Made by a program: the position numbers and the translations under genes
Notes under the pieces: model-generated
The model's input: the letters and a program-made list of their open reading frames with translations, nothing else
What the model was told of the DNA's origin: nothing
Databases searched by the model: none
NCBI RefSeq assembly: GCF_014839805.1
Contig: NC_051141.1
Location: forward strand, 14,144,777 to 14,208,776
Source of the DNA: Manduca sexta
Lineage: Eukaryota; Arthropoda; Insecta; Lepidoptera; Sphingidae
DNA length: 64,000 nucleotides
Direction: 5' to 3'
Part shown: positions 28,501 to 38,032 of the stretch, piece after piece
How the letters are laid out: the number at the start of each line of letters is the position of its first letter
Position numbering within the stretch: the stretch's first letter is position 1

Positions 28501-31500
28501 GTGCCGCCGCTTTCGATGCGCGTGCTCATCGCCACGTTATCAACTGATAGCTGTAATCAGCAATTAAATTCCGTTTGAGATACAGTGAACCCACAGTACA
28601 AAATATAAATAAAATACAGAAATATTATGTAATGTATACATATACATACATAAACAATTACACACGTACACACGTTGGCGCTTTGCATTCAAAATAGTAA
28701 GTAATAAAAATTCAAGTTTTTTTTTTTTTACATTATGATGACAAATTACCTATGGCATGTAATGTTATTTGAGCTTATATAAAATTTAAGACGACTATTT
28801 GACGTCATACGATTCGCAAAAGAATATAGAAGTTTTATTTATCAAAGTAATTCTTTACCATCATAGTCAACAGCGGTAAAAAATCTTTTATCATGTAGAA
28901 TCACTATGTGCACAACTGTACTCTGAACAACTGTACACCTTAGATAATAGGAAATATAGCGGGTACACGATTTATTGGCCTCTTCCTCAATAAACTCAAT
29001 TACTTTAACCTGTTCAACCAGTAATATGCACATAACGATTTATAGCAAACAACATTCGAAACGTTTTCCACTCGTCGAACTCTCTCAATTTCCTGTGCTA
29101 AGTTCGAAATTAACTATGCTTATTAATAAGCGTAAATTTGTTTTAACTAATCATTATTTTTATAATTGATTTCTAACTTGATATAATTCGTGAGTCAGTC
29201 AGAAACTACCTAAGTCAATCACTGATTAAAAATGTTAATAATGAATTAAATTAAAAATACGACATACGTATTACGTAATATGCATAGACTATCATGAACT
29301 GCGCGAGCAAGAAATATAAAAAAAATGCTAAAAAATTCGAAAACGAGTTTTATTTTGATTACAAAATTCGCGTAAACCCAATATATCATTATTTTAACAT
29401 AATATTTTATTAATTGCAAGAGAATACTTTTCCAAACAATTCGCTAACCATGTGTGCACGAACTATAATAAATTAAAAGCTCGCTAGCAGTAAAACATAG
29501 AATGCTTTGAGCATAATGCATAAGAAATGAATCTAAGTCTAATTATGTAAAAATGGACAAATCAAAACAAAAAGTTAACTTTACATTTCAATGATGCATG
29601 ATCGGTGAACCAAATCGCCAGCGCAACATTGCGTCAACTACTTAGACCTTTAATCTCTTAATCTCGGTCGTAGTTCGATGACTTGTACTTACTACTTGTA
29701 TTATATACCAACGTGCCATATTTGTAATTTTATTATACTTGAATAAAGTGTGAACATAAAATGTTTGTATGATACGTCGTTATGCCCAGTGTTCGTACAC
29801 GCTAGAAAAAGCTCATTAACCGATGATCTTACTGTACTTTTAGATTCTGCCAATTGTCTATAATATTTAATTAGTTGTTATTGGAAAACATTCGCCGGTA
29901 TCAATAGTATAAACTAATATAAAAATCGCATGATGGACCACGAAACATTCCATTGTAAGAGAAATAACAATAAATAATATGAGAATAAACTTTCGCTTTC
30001 GCAGAAACATTCGCATTATGCTCTAAACATACAATAGGAGCAACGCCTCATAGCGCTTCCATTATTCAAATAGACCCGTGAACTGCCAAGTAAAAATAAT
30101 AAATATATGATACGTCATACGCTCTCTGCACCAGAAATTATGAACCAAGCTCAAATAATTATAGAGATTTTACGCTTAGCACATCTAAATAATGTTAAGG
30201 TTATGTTACCATCATATTTCCAACAATAAACACGATATACGGCAATACTGCACCGGTACTATGATAATATATACGAGGATGAAAACCTCACCTCAATCAA
30301 AGACGGATTAAAGAGCAAGTGCAGTTTGTGCCATTGTCCGTCGTTCACTCGCAGCGTGTGCACGATCTGTCCTCGGGCCATTTTCACTCGGATTACTCCC
30401 TCCAATATTTCGACGGCTAGAAAGTCCGAACGGCCCCCTCCGGCGTTGTATAGTATCACCGCGTTTTGTGCTATCGTCTTGAATTCTATTTGCCATCTAA
30501 AATTATTATTATTTTTATTAAATAATGTTAGTTATATTGTTATTTTGATTAGATTACAATGCGTTTCTAATATGTATTGGTATAGATATAACATGAGGGT
30601 TTTGTACGAAATAAACAATTTAATTAGCATTTTCATTCTAAAATTAATGGAATAATATCCAAGTTATAAATAAAGTTAAACAACTAAAATAAAGTAACAT
30701 ATAGAAATATGATGTTTTATTTTATTTTGTACTATATGTATTATAAGTAAATTTCGAATATGTTGGCTTCTAAAAATACTTCTAATAAATAGGGGCGCGT
30801 TAAAGTAATATCTCAAATCTTAGGTGGTAACACATTGCCTTCATTACATGGCTCTTAACGATATTTACACAATTCAAATGTGTCACGTTGCATAAATTAG
30901 TTTACATTTGTAATACGCATATGAAGCAATGAGTCAGAAACTGCTCTTAGTAATCATCTGGCGAATTCGCAATTTCATTCAACATATAAATAATACTTAT
31001 TGGTACTAGTTTTTGTGTCCGACTACGCCTACTTAAAAGAGCGTTCTCGTAGTAAAAATACATATAGCACGATGTGTCATAGAGTGTGGCAATATATTCG
31101 AGATTTCTGATCGAAATATTTATAGTTGAATCATAGAATAAGAAATTTCATCCCAGCACACACAACCCTTACATATAATATTTTAATAAACAGGAATTAT
31201 ATATATAAAAAAAAAATGTATTCAGAGTTTTACTTTCAAATCTATACCTACACTATTATATAATGCTTAAGAGTTTCTTTGAACGAACTAATCTCCAGAA
31301 GGACCAGTTCGAAGTAAAAAAAATCTTTTATTGCTGGATAGCCCATTTATCAAGAAAGGCTATATAAACAAAAGGTATAACTACATGGTACAAGTCATAT
31401 CACTTGTACTACAAATGCTTGTTACAGTATCTTTTGTGGTTTTGTTTACCAAACACGCCTTTGTGACTTGAGGCTTGTAAAATGAGACGTGTAATCTATA

Positions 31501-34500
31501 ATACTCTATATTATTATATAAAGCTGATGAGTTTGTTTGAATGCGCTAATCTCAGGAACTACTGGTACGAACTGAAAAAATATTTTAGTATTGAATAGCC
31601 CTTTAGTTGTGGAAGGCTATATAGGCTATATATCATCACGATATGACCAATAGGAGTGGAGTAGTAATAAAAAATGTTACAATAACGGGAAAAATATATT
31701 ACTTTTGAGAGCTTCCATTGCGTGCGCTGCGTAAACAGTTAAAATTACATAACAAATATTTACAACAGATTTTAATGAAATTTGGCATTGAGATAGATAG
31801 ATACCATAGGGAGAACATTGCGGAGTTCAATCCCTGGAAAGTATATAGCGTGGTTTTATCTCGGAAAACTCTTTCACGCGGGCAAATCCGCAAGTAAAAG
31901 TTAAAAATAAAAATATTGTCATCCATTGTACCTTCCGCCAGCTCTGGAGTTAATCCTGGGCAGAATCAAGTAAGCACCTTCATCAACAAAACTTATGTCG
32001 GTGTTACTATCAGCGTCGAATTCGGGGCGCAGTTCCAGGTCACTCCTTCCACGTGCACCGAGCCGGCGCGCGACCGAGCCTTCTCTATTATTTTTACCGA
32101 ATTATAGTAAACCTATCGACAAAAAGTGTTATTATAAAACAACACCTCATAACATTACACATAGTATACGCATTAAAATTACACTACGGCATCAAACACT
32201 ACGATTATTGATAATTTATGTATAACATTATGCTGCGACAACAAATTTGAAAATATTATACATTTTTTGAGACAAAAACGGAGCAGATAATAAAATATTT
32301 TAATAAAAATAAAACTGTTTAAAACTTTTTCGAGGCTATGTTGTACATACTTTATAATTTACTATATATCCAGATTAAATTTAAACATTAGAACTGCTTT
32401 CTTAAACCAAGCTCAAGAACTGTAAACCAGATTTCAGGCCACACTCTTAATTTGATTGGATGATTGATGATTGGTTACCTAGTTAAATTTGGACAACCAA
32501 AATGAGGATGAGCTTTCGTCTATAAAATATTAGGTATAATATATATGTACCATAGTATTATATAGCATGGTAACGGGAAAAGAGTAGTATAAATCCATAC
32601 ATAAACGAATATATACTCACATCTTCCATACACCCGCGGAAGTTTTCCATATGACCCAAAAACAATTCAGAGAAGTCCCCCTGGCCGCCAAGGAACACAC
32701 CGAAATGTATGTTCAGTTCAAAGAACCTGCCCGGCAGTCGCTTTTCACTGTGCTGTCATCCACCTAAAAATAAACATGACATTATATTTAGACATGACTT
32801 AAAATTTTACCGTTTAATAAATTGTGCATTTGACTGTCTGTTATTAGTTTGTAAGCCAATAAGTTTTATCCTATAAAATAACATAAGTACAATTAAAATC
32901 AAGAAATAAATTGTTTCCAGTAATGCCAGCTGTAAACTAAAACAAATTTTAGTTAATTCTTGGGGTGCAGCCGACATAAAAGCTGTTGTTTTGATTTTAT
33001 TTCTTTATAAGATCGATACTGCCGTTAGGATACAACCCAATATACATTGGAGTTTTGCCTAACCTGAAACGGGGAGGGCAGCGGTCTCTACTTCTGCGAG
33101 GTGATTTTCTCCCGCAAGGAGAATACCAAGAGGGATCAGGAACAGTTTGATCCCTCTTACTGCTATAGAAGACATAGGAGGCGCCGGGCGGACGACTTAA
33201 CAGCGTCTCCCGCCCTTTAAATTGGGGGCGTTTGAAGAATTCCACGACGATATTTCCTGGCTGTCGTGAAAGGCGACTAATAGGGATCATCAGAAGGTTA
33301 TTGGCAAGTCGCTGGTCTGTTCCCCGTTGGCATGTTTATACACAGCCCTACGAACATTGTAAAATCCCGGAATAGTCATGATTATAACAATATATATATG
33401 TCAAAGCAATATGTTAACTATATAGTGGCAGTGTCGTTGGCTAGATCTCAGGTTGTCATTGACGCCGGGGGCCTATTTCATTGCACACATACAAAAACAT
33501 TTCTTCCTGCATCACAATCTTGGGGCTTTTTTTTATAATATAGCTCCATGTCCAACATTGTTATTTCATTCCAACTCCCCTATATCAGACTACTTGGAGT
33601 TCACTTACACTAGCGTTTATAACTGCTCTACTGTAAGTTCTCCCTAAAAAACAAAACGCACCCGAAACTATTTGCGACGCGGAACTTGGAAGCGTACCAG
33701 ACACTTAATTTCATTGTCATTCAAATCATGGACTTTTAATAGTTTTTATGAGAATGGATTATTTTATAAACAAATTATAAAATAATATGACGTACCTTCA
33801 TAGTGAGATTCGCCTCACGGCGTACGATGCTGACATGATGCCATTGGCTGTCATTGAGACTGCCCCTGGGAGAGAAGAGCTCACTCTCGCCAGCACCAAG
33901 ATTTATGTTAAGCTTAAGTCTGCCCTTTTCAAGTCGAATCTAAGAACAAAAAACAATTTAAATATTAGTATTGTTACAAATATATTATAAAATGCTTTAA
34001 TACAATTATAAAATATAATCAATTTTGTGAAAACAATAAGTACCATAAATATTCCATTTATATTTTAAACTAGCTGACCCGACAGACGTCCCATCTTAAT
34101 CAATTTGCAGTGCGCATTCTGTCAATCGCTGAAAGTTATTTTCAAACAATTGACTGTTATATAAAATTAATATTTTCTTTAAGTGTTCTTAAATTTTCTA
34201 ATTTTCCGCGCAATTTTTTGAACTTTACTTTCATAAGAACCTTCTCATGACAATAACAAACACAACAACAAAAAATAGTGAAATCGGTCCAGCCGTTCAC
34301 GCGTGATGTCGTGATCAAGGGAAATGGGGATTCATTTTTATATATATAGATTATTATAGCGCGAAAACTCTAACCGCCATGGAACTTTGATTGAAATGAA
34401 ATGATTTATTTGAATCTCTAAAATGTTATACATTGTTTAGATTCCGTCAATATTAATTCTACCACCGATTCGGAAAGTAATTCTCATCAGAGAAAAACGG

Positions 34501-37500
34501 GCAAGAAAATTTGGTGTTGCTCTTTTCAAAATCAGTTTAGGGTACAAACTAAAGTATATTATACACAGAAAAGAGAAAAATTACAATTGTTTCCTTTTAT
34601 TGCTGTTTAGAGCAGTCCATTTATATGCTCTTAAAATAAGGAATAAATTAATTTAAATTTTCATATGACTGCACAACCCTTTCAGGAATCATGAAAATTT
34701 TGTATTATACTATAATTATTTCCTCTTAACACCCTAGCAATTAGAAATAGTGAGCAAAATGGGCAGAACAGTCCCCACAAGCTGCACCCGTTCACGAGTA
34801 TGACGCATATATCAGCCATCGGCCTCCTCAATCATATTGTAAGAAAGTGGCCGACCCGTCACGCGACGCCGCCGCAGGTACAGACAGTTAGAGAGTATTT
34901 CATACCCAAGCCGCTTCCAGTTATATTACGAATAAAGGGATATATATTTCAAAGAAAATCACACAAAAATGCTTAATCCCAGGCATTTATATCCTCTAGG
35001 TATTCTGAGAACTTGTAATAAGCTTTATTACACAACTTGCGTTTAATAGTGGCTCGGAATTTCGCAATATTTAAGGACTTGATTCAAGATGTCACTCGAT
35101 ATTAGAAACAACTTTCAAATGTAACTAGTAAAATGTCAACAAAAAGAATATAAATCACATAACCGTCTCCCATTGTAAGATATTTAAAAAATGCAAATCT
35201 ATTAATAAATAACTATTAGAAAACTTGAAAATGAATTGATTGCAAACAAAATATTTACTACATATATAGTGGCGTTATGTTAATTACCGATTACCGTTTA
35301 ACACTTTTGTAGAACTGTTGTAATAAAATAATAGAAGTAATGTGTCATACTGGGCAACAATAACTTAAAGAAGTAATTAATGCCACGTGATGGTGATAAT
35401 ATTTGTATTGCTTTTATAAGATTTTTGTCCATTAAAATAGCAAAAACTACTCATAGCAGTAAAAAAATAATAATTTTCAGCTTTATGCTCTTTTGGTATA
35501 TCTTTGTATTGAAAATAAGAAAAGACATAAGCATAAGGGCAAACTAAAGCTGTAGTAGGCTCTCTAATAACGTTTAAAGTTTCGGCGACGCCTTTTAATA
35601 ACAAATTTTTAAACTTCACAACATCTAATTACATACCTTTAACAATCTTCATACATATAACAATACTACAACACAAGGATGCAATCTACTTCATATGCTC
35701 ATTAATTGTGGGAGAAATTGCCTAGTAATACTTTCAGAACCCCCAACAATGGTTCATTAACGTTTTGCTTTAGATTACAACATAGAAAAGTGTATAGCAT
35801 TCTTTGTACTTATATTATAGAGGTGCTCTGTGAAATAAATTATAATGTAGCTACTTATAAGAAATATAATACTTACCATACAGTAATCAGTCTTGCCAGC
35901 AGCCAACAGAAGTAAAGCATCAGAGATGTGTGCGAAAACGAAAACCAATGTCAGTTATACCTTTGGCTTCTTGAAGCGGGTAGGATATAAAACTGGCCCC
36001 ATAGAAAGATGCTAAAATAGAAAAAGTAATTATTATTGTTTACTTTTTGACGATAAGAACACAAATTAAGAGATTAACAGCCTAAAGAGAGATTCAGAAC
36101 TGTACTATATGCACAGCAGTGAGATAAAAAACGAAGTTTAAGTTGGTTAATACTTTTAAAAAACATCCTATAAAATGGCATTGCTTCATGTGCCAGAAAA
36201 GTACTAAGATGTATACATATGTGGGATATTGAAATTGAAAAATAGCGCACTTGTTCTAAATAAGTTTATTATTAATTGTTACACATCTTATTTACAATTC
36301 AATACAATTTTTTGATTGTGACTCCTTCGGTGACAGGCAATGATTTTGCCAATGTCAAAGTTGAAAGTAGGAAAAGTTACAGTAAATTTTTAGGGGTCTA
36401 ATATTATCTATGACTGTTGAACGGTAAATAAAGCAATGGCATTACAAAATAACCGAAAAACACTATACATAAATTCAGAATAAGAATATTACGAAAGTAT
36501 AAAAATATTAATATTCCAAATATAAGAAAATAAATGTTATTTTCTTCATACATCCTAATCATCCTTCAACTGATATTTCTGTCTTTTTTTTTATAACCGC
36601 CCAGCATCTCAAGCTGACTAAAACCTTATTAGATTAACTATTGCCATAAAAAACAAATAAAAACAAAGTACTTATAACAATTCTAATTGCTGATTCTGAA
36701 ATAAATAAAAAAAATATTTACTGACTTGTCAGTAAATTTTTGATTCACTAATAAAAAGCAACTTTTTCCCTGAACTCAATATCCTATTCATGGAAACAAG
36801 ACTATCACATCAGAACTATCAATAAGTGAGTCTTCACACTAAAATAAATAATATAGCTGAGGAGCGTACTACTCAGGGCCACTTGCACTTAAATTTTGTG
36901 ATTTTTAAATATCTCCCAGTTTGCTACTCCATGGTTTGTAGATAAAGTTTTAACTTCAAATTTATTTTGCAATAAAGAATTGAATCCAAGTTTTACTAAC
37001 CAGGCAATTTTTTGTCATAATATTGCCAATATTATTATTAAAATCTAACTCAACATAAAGAACTAACAAATATTAAACACAAGTATTTATCTCTCCCACA
37101 CACAACAGTACATAAGATTTTTATTATAGTTAGATATAAAGTGACTTTCTTGTTTAATTTGAATGTTAAGCTACATAATATTTATTATCTGTCAAATTAA
37201 TGTTTATTGCTAAGTATTTCTGATTGTGCATGCATTTTGTAATCACAATTATGTATTATTTTGTGAAATGGGAAAGGAATCTTGTTTGTGTGGCCTAAAA
37301 TTTGATAAGTACTTATTTGCTTCTTTATGATATAATATTCAAGTACAATTAATGTTCTCAGCAATACCTAGAATTCTGGTAGTCTATACAATGCCTACGC
37401 AATATGGTAAAGATAATTAATCTTGTTATCCATTACATACTTTAAACAAATTCCAGACATGTTATAATTTTTCTTTTCACATGGTTTTACTTCACATGGG

Positions 37501-38032
37501 CAGTGGGCATTTAGTATTTAGACTTCAAAACAATCCTCAATTTGGATAGGTTTTGTTGGAACTACATACAAATGCACATGTGCAAGTAGGGAGTGAAGTG
37601 TGCATACCACCGCAAAGGCTAATAAATAACAGACATAAATATTTATCCATAAAACTCTTTTTAACACATTACTACTGCATTATACAGATTAACAGTAAAG
37701 TAAACAAATCACAAAAAAATGTTAAAATCAAATGATGGCACTAACATTTAACATTTTAATCGTAGGTTAAAGATTTAACCCTTCAACTTCATAGTATTAG
37801 AGAATAAGTTATTTACCCCATGATTAGTTTTAACACTTAGCAGTGCAAGAAAAGGTTATCATTAAATTCTGTAGCAATAACTGTAGTTAACTCAGAGTCA
37901 TAGAATTTAACCCTTGAACGCAAGCGGCCTTTAAATATACATAAACTCACCTTTGTCATATGCCATTCCCAATGATGCGAAGGATAATAATATAAGAAAA
38001 AGGTCCATTATGCCACCAACATAAAATGTCAT
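13460..38032 (-). CDS. kon: CSPG4/NG2-type proteoglycan (kon-tiki/perdido orthologue), complete 24-exon copy on contig 2
   Basis: Type I cell-surface chondroitin sulfate proteoglycan. In Drosophila the family acts in muscle-tendon attachment with integrins; in vertebrates it is NG2/CSPG4. Joining exons in phase gives about 2,340 residues, close to CSPG4 and Kon length. Order: signal peptide (1-24), laminin-G domain 1 (about 30-170, ending GCMED), laminin-G 2 (about 195-355, ending GCIKPI), Cys-rich segment (about 370-420), CSPG repeats with the recurrent F-T-Q-x-D-I/V...V-x-Y-x-H signature (about 430-2190), transmembrane helix (about 2207-2230), and a cytoplasmic tail ending RRNQYWV, the PDZ ligand of NG2. 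Exon coordinates follow as separate entries. Exons 1-22 and 23-24 join with consistent phases; the 22/23 junction does not (TM exon ends phase 2, exon 23 reads in phase 0). Exons 2, 4, 5, 8, 12 and 21 each carry a small frameshift that the other copy lacks, so these look like consensus errors. Identity is sure; orthology to kon specifically is inferred from the domain order and tail. Confidence 0.95.
13830..14150 (+). repeat. Relic of a common lepidopteran interspersed repeat in kon intron 23
   Basis: It reads 'gagtttgtttatttctttt', 'ctctaatctcaggcactg', 'gagctttcgttgcatgc' and 'tgtatgacggaactgtcctc'. This is a decayed copy of the family present in opposite orientation at 62751-63515. Confidence 0.6.
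14279..14359 (-). CDS. kon: kon exon 23: cytoplasmic tail
   Basis: 27 codons reading CKVTPLADAGLPDLNARYPY then GADDHTD at a GTGAGT donor; it joins exon 24 in phase 0. The acceptor AG sits exactly where a dispersed repeat ends, and the phase does not match exon 22, so the 5' edge is uncertain by a base or an unseen exon intervenes. It is absent from the first 88 bases of the window, where haplotype 1 diverges. Confidence 0.75.
14361..14573 (-). repeat. Dispersed lepidopteran repeat tail abutting kon exon 23
   Basis: Same element as 89-300. Its end coincides with the exon 23 acceptor, and this point is where the two haplotypes stop aligning. Confidence 0.6.
14800..15038 (-). CDS. kon: kon exon 22: transmembrane helix and juxtamembrane tail
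   Basis: It reads VSNGETASYYLMILMALSG then VLAILVIFGLLKLRRMMGR: one hydrophobic span of about 22 residues followed by basic stop-transfer residues. A Pro-rich tail follows (PIPLPRPPDHLMPSP). It ends in phase 2 at a GTAAAG donor. The counterpart is 527-765. Confidence 0.95.
15329..17189 (-). CDS. kon: kon exon 21: largest CSPG-repeat exon
   Basis: About 620 codons, opening NGTKGKMIFNVSDGLHE. Five repeat cores are visible (FTQEDVNNSIVYYEHTHP, LTQSQLENGVVNYVHDDSD, FTQDDVNNGRVIYEHSG, FFSHKDLINKVVIYMQND, YFTHEDVKAGVMYYVT); it ends ESHEGVP just before the membrane exon. This copy lacks one base near 15574. The other copy (1057-2915) has three separate differences: one T missing near 2805, one extra A near 2180, and one codon fewer near 1478. 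Confidence 0.93.
17277..17432 (-). CDS. kon: kon exon 20: CSPG repeat
   Basis: It reads VNDIDTPLENVTIQVV, then LTFSQADIDNGRVIFVHR, and ends in phase 1. The counterpart is 3003-3158. Confidence 0.92.
17857..18052 (-). CDS. kon: kon exon 19: CSPG repeat
   Basis: It opens YVNDGSEEAADSFRLVALTE, the acidic D-x-F core, includes ITIVPVNDETP, and ends in phase 1 within NEL. The counterpart is 3583-3778. Confidence 0.93.
18260..18754 (-). CDS. kon: kon exon 18: CSPG repeats
   Basis: 165 codons in phase 0 with SNIVYKVTDGPYHGWLEII, VFDQSVINVNRLMYVQSG, NLTVVEGDAISV and KPKYGKIVMGEQ. It is open in both copies; the other is 3986-4480. Confidence 0.93.
18884..19037 (-). CDS. kon: kon exon 17: CSPG repeat
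   Basis: It reads RFKVMCLDTWGEGLYNIKIF, then PLVVEESTSVNITKDILE (the next repeat's V-x-E opening). The counterpart is 4610-4763. The donor is GTATGT. Confidence 0.92.
19152..19333 (-). CDS. kon: kon exon 16: CSPG repeat
   Basis: It reads VDTNMNCLEEDIRYEVTL, GAYTFTQLDIAAGRVAYRHR, and ends in phase 2 at SDQF plus two bases. The counterpart is 4876-5057. Confidence 0.93.
19516..20721 (-). CDS. kon: kon exon 15: large CSPG-repeat exon
   Basis: 402 codons, phase 0 at both ends, open in both copies (other copy 5240-6445). It contains at least three repeat cores (FTQQNIDSDQLWYRLH, FTLEELNSDRVYYSHDDS, FTQDDINKNLVLFKHQG), each preceded by a 'P-K-Y/H-G' turn. Confidence 0.95.
20773..23993 (+). mobile_element. 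3.2-kb TTAA-flanked inverted-repeat element in kon intron 14 (haplotype 2)
   Basis: Allelic to 6497-9717, with the same total length (3,221 bases including both TTAA) and only small indels. Confidence 0.6.
22687..23288 (+). pseudogene. Decayed Mutator-like transposase segment (haplotype 2)
   Basis: Allele of 8409-9011 with the same internal stops and one further base lost near 23129, which shifts the last segment. Confidence 0.65.
24058..24217 (-). CDS. kon: kon exon 14: CSPG repeat
   Basis: It encodes YDIVKPPQFGVVERLRVL, DSFTSEMVSFGRVRYMH and NPTHDEFK, a complete repeat core. The counterpart is 9778-9937. The next intron (20722 side) carries the 3.2-kb TTAA-flanked element. Confidence 0.92.
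24771..24946 (-). CDS. kon: kon exon 13: CSPG repeat
   Basis: It opens VSDGIETSGPGILRISIVPL and runs to NVQVK in phase 2, with acceptor TTTCAG and donor GTGAGT. Ser-Gly-Pro-Gly after an acidic residue is a possible glycosaminoglycan attachment site. The counterpart is 10491-10666. Confidence 0.92.
25225..25356 (-). CDS. kon: kon exon 12: CSPG repeat, GC donor
   Basis: It encodes SGHIEMSGGPVDSFTQHDVD and continues to LRVTLQ. The intact version is the haplotype 1 copy, 10945-11080 (136 nt). This copy has several indels between about 25255 and 25295 (net -4) in a GC-rich run. In both copies the 5' splice site is CAG|GCGAGG, a GC rather than GT donor. Confidence 0.85.
25508..25510. other. Empty target site (TAA) of the Harbinger-like insertion
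   Basis: GACTAAGTC here corresponds to GACTAA-[element]-TAAGTC in haplotype 1, so exactly one TAA is present. Confidence 0.85.
25921..26027 (-). CDS. kon: kon exon 11: CSPG repeat
   Basis: It reads GTRKVITSDILRAEDPDTLP to VLHGKNEIN and ends in phase 2. The counterpart is 43188-43294. The following intron holds the Harbinger-like insertion in haplotype 1 and the empty site here at 25508-25510. Confidence 0.92.
26028..27148. other. kon intron 10: nothing recognised
   Basis: AT-rich, with no ORF or repeat that I can name. A loose inverted pair (CTGGATTATGTGCAT near 26652 and its near complement near 26755) hints at a small decayed MITE. Counterpart 43295-44411. Confidence 0.5.
27149..27346 (-). 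CDS. kon: kon exon 10: CSPG repeat
   Basis: It starts VRYVHDGSENHHDAIVLDME, the Y-x-H-D-x-S-E-x-x-x-D core of CSPG repeats, and ends VNVTPVNDPPVLNLLPG, the standard repeat junction. The counterpart is 44412-44609. Confidence 0.93.
27442..27729 (-). CDS. kon: kon exon 9: first CSPG repeat
   Basis: 96 codons in phase 0. It contains LTVQEGGVAVITTQNIDV, the repeat-opening 'V-x-E-G' motif, then SPQHGRIAVDL and FFTLLDLSRDK. The identical-length counterpart is 44705-44992. Confidence 0.93.
27831..28057 (-). CDS. kon: kon exon 8: end of laminin-G 2 and Cys-rich EGF-like segment
   Basis: It begins GCIKPIEV, the end of laminin-G 2. About ten cysteines follow in some 55 residues (KCVWWYPCH, CVPQAVCAQHG, FTCKCDTDLC), an EGF-like spacing before the first CSPG repeat. 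One C is missing near 28018 relative to 45094-45321 (228 nt, open). Confidence 0.9.
28395..28550 (-). CDS. kon: kon exon 7: laminin-G domain 2
   Basis: 52 codons in phase 0. It includes the YLGG turn (SDSFYLGGIESEKRQ) expected before the closing disulfide of a laminin-G domain. The identical counterpart is 45659-45814. Confidence 0.92.
28551..30291. other. kon intron 6: nothing recognised
   Basis: AT-rich intron with short chance ORFs in several frames. It contains a poly-T run near 28717 that is 7 bases shorter in the other allele. Counterpart 45815-47564, which has about 22 extra bases near 47482. Confidence 0.5.
30292..30496 (-). CDS. kon: kon exon 6: laminin-G domain 2
   Basis: It opens RWQIEFKTIAQNAVILYN and contains VNDGQWHKLHLLF, the laminin-G W-H-x-L signature. 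This copy (205 nt) is intact. The copy at 47565-47768 lacks one base near 47671 and is frameshifted there. Confidence 0.92.
31255..31900 (+). repeat. Two decayed interspersed repeats in kon intron 5 (haplotype 2)
   Basis: Two successive copies of the 'aatctcaggaactactggt ... ctatatatcatcacgat ... gcgtgcgctgcgtaaac' family, ending 'cgcgggcaaatccgcaag'. The second ends some 30 bases from exon 5. Counterpart 49840-50480. Confidence 0.65.
31932..32112 (-). CDS. kon: kon exon 5: linker into laminin-G domain 2
   Basis: It starts VYYNSVKIIEKARSRAGSV and includes TWNCAPEFDAD and FVDEGAYLILP. One base is missing near 32023 relative to the copy at 50516-50697 (182 nt, open throughout). It ends in phase 2 at a GTACAA donor and is flanked downstream by a dispersed repeat relic. 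Confidence 0.88.
32621..32763 (-). CDS. kon: kon exon 4: end of laminin-G domain 1
   Basis: It reads VDDST to FLGHMENFRGCMED, the closing Cys motif of a laminin-G domain. It is 143 nt here against 144 nt in the other copy (51204-51347): one A is missing in the homopolymer at 32742-32745, breaking the frame in this copy only. Confidence 0.9.
32997..33360 (-). repeat. Dispersed retroelement-like repeat in kon intron 3 (also 51581-51945)
   Basis: On the minus strand it contains 'ctgatgatccctattagtcg' followed by 'cctttcacgacagccagg', a phrase common in lepidopteran non-LTR/SINE tails. It is GC-richer than its surroundings. The 97-codon ORF across it on the minus strand is a chance reading of the repeat. 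Confidence 0.5.
33796..33939 (-). CDS. kon: kon exon 3: laminin-G domain 1
   Basis: A 48-codon, phase 0 to phase 0 exon with the laminin-G core (GRLKLNINLGAGESELFS, then NDSQWHHVSIVRR). The W-H-x-V motif is typical of the domain. The counterpart at 52380-52523 is the same length. Acceptor CTTAG, donor GTACGT. Confidence 0.92.
34070..34350 (+). repeat. Dispersed insect repeat 'ctagctgacccgacagacgt' (also 52655-52935)
   Basis: It starts 'ctagctgacccgacagac' and ends 'atcggtccagccgttcacgc ... ttatatatatagatt', an arrangement frequent in insect genomes. Class unresolved. Confidence 0.55.
34380..34600 (+). repeat. Dispersed repeat fragment in kon intron 2 (also 52957-53180)
   Basis: It contains 'ctaccaccgattcggaaag' and 'gggcaagaaaatttggtgttgctctttt', resembling the 3' part of a common lepidopteran element. 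Weak identification. Confidence 0.4.
34740..34975 (+). other. Unrecognised GC-richer block in kon intron 2 (also 53325-53562)
   Basis: Surrounded by AT-rich intron, it has an open reading on the plus strand (SEQNGQNSPHKLHPFTSMTH ... RKWPTRHATPPQVQTVREYF). The reading is unbroken in both copies up to the stop at about 34975, although single-base indels shift its start. I do not recognise a family; it may be a transposon gene fragment. Confidence 0.3.
35377..35628 (-). other. Unrecognised 83-codon open stretch in kon intron 2 (also 53963-54214)
   Basis: It is open from a TAA to a TAA on the minus strand with no ATG at its head, reading KNLLLKGVAETLNVIREPTT, ALVCPYAYVFSYFQYKDIPK, to NIITITWH. 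Composition looks protein-like (many aromatic residues, two Cys) and it is identical in both haplotypes. It does not fit the laminin-G domain, whose exons 2 and 3 join without it. Possibly a captured or transposon-derived fragment. Confidence 0.35.
35877..36011 (-). CDS. kon: kon exon 2: start of laminin-G domain 1
   Basis: It completes the codon left by exon 1 and reads SFYGASFISYPL onward, a laminin-G opening, to DYCM at a GTAAGT donor. Near 35922-35925 this copy has one GA unit fewer than the other copy (54464-54600, 137 nt), which creates an immediate stop after RTHL. Only the other copy is open throughout. Confidence 0.88.
36012..37950. other. kon intron 1: nothing recognised
   Basis: AT-rich first intron of about 1.9 kb, nearly invariant between haplotypes. 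As the first intron of a regulated gene it could hold enhancers, but I see no specific motif. Counterpart 54601-56540. Confidence 0.5.
37951..38032 (-). CDS. kon: kon exon 1: start codon and signal peptide
   Basis: The ATG is followed by a hydrophobic stretch (LFLILLSFASLGMA) of signal-peptide type, then YDK; the exon ends in phase 1 at a GTGAGT donor. A second in-frame Met at residue 9 could also start a signal peptide of normal length. The haplotype 1 counterpart is 56541-56622 and encodes the same residues. No upstream coding exon was seen on this strand. Confidence 0.88.

Noticed and set aside
28842..29033. Minus ORF in kon intron 6 as a possible extra kon exon
   Set aside because: Exons 6 and 7 already join in phase within laminin-G domain 2, and this stretch has no suitable splice sites or laminin-G residues.
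32997..33290. 97-codon minus-strand ORF in kon intron 3
   Set aside because: It lies within a dispersed retroelement-like repeat and reads low-complexity Arg/Pro/Ser sequence with no domain.
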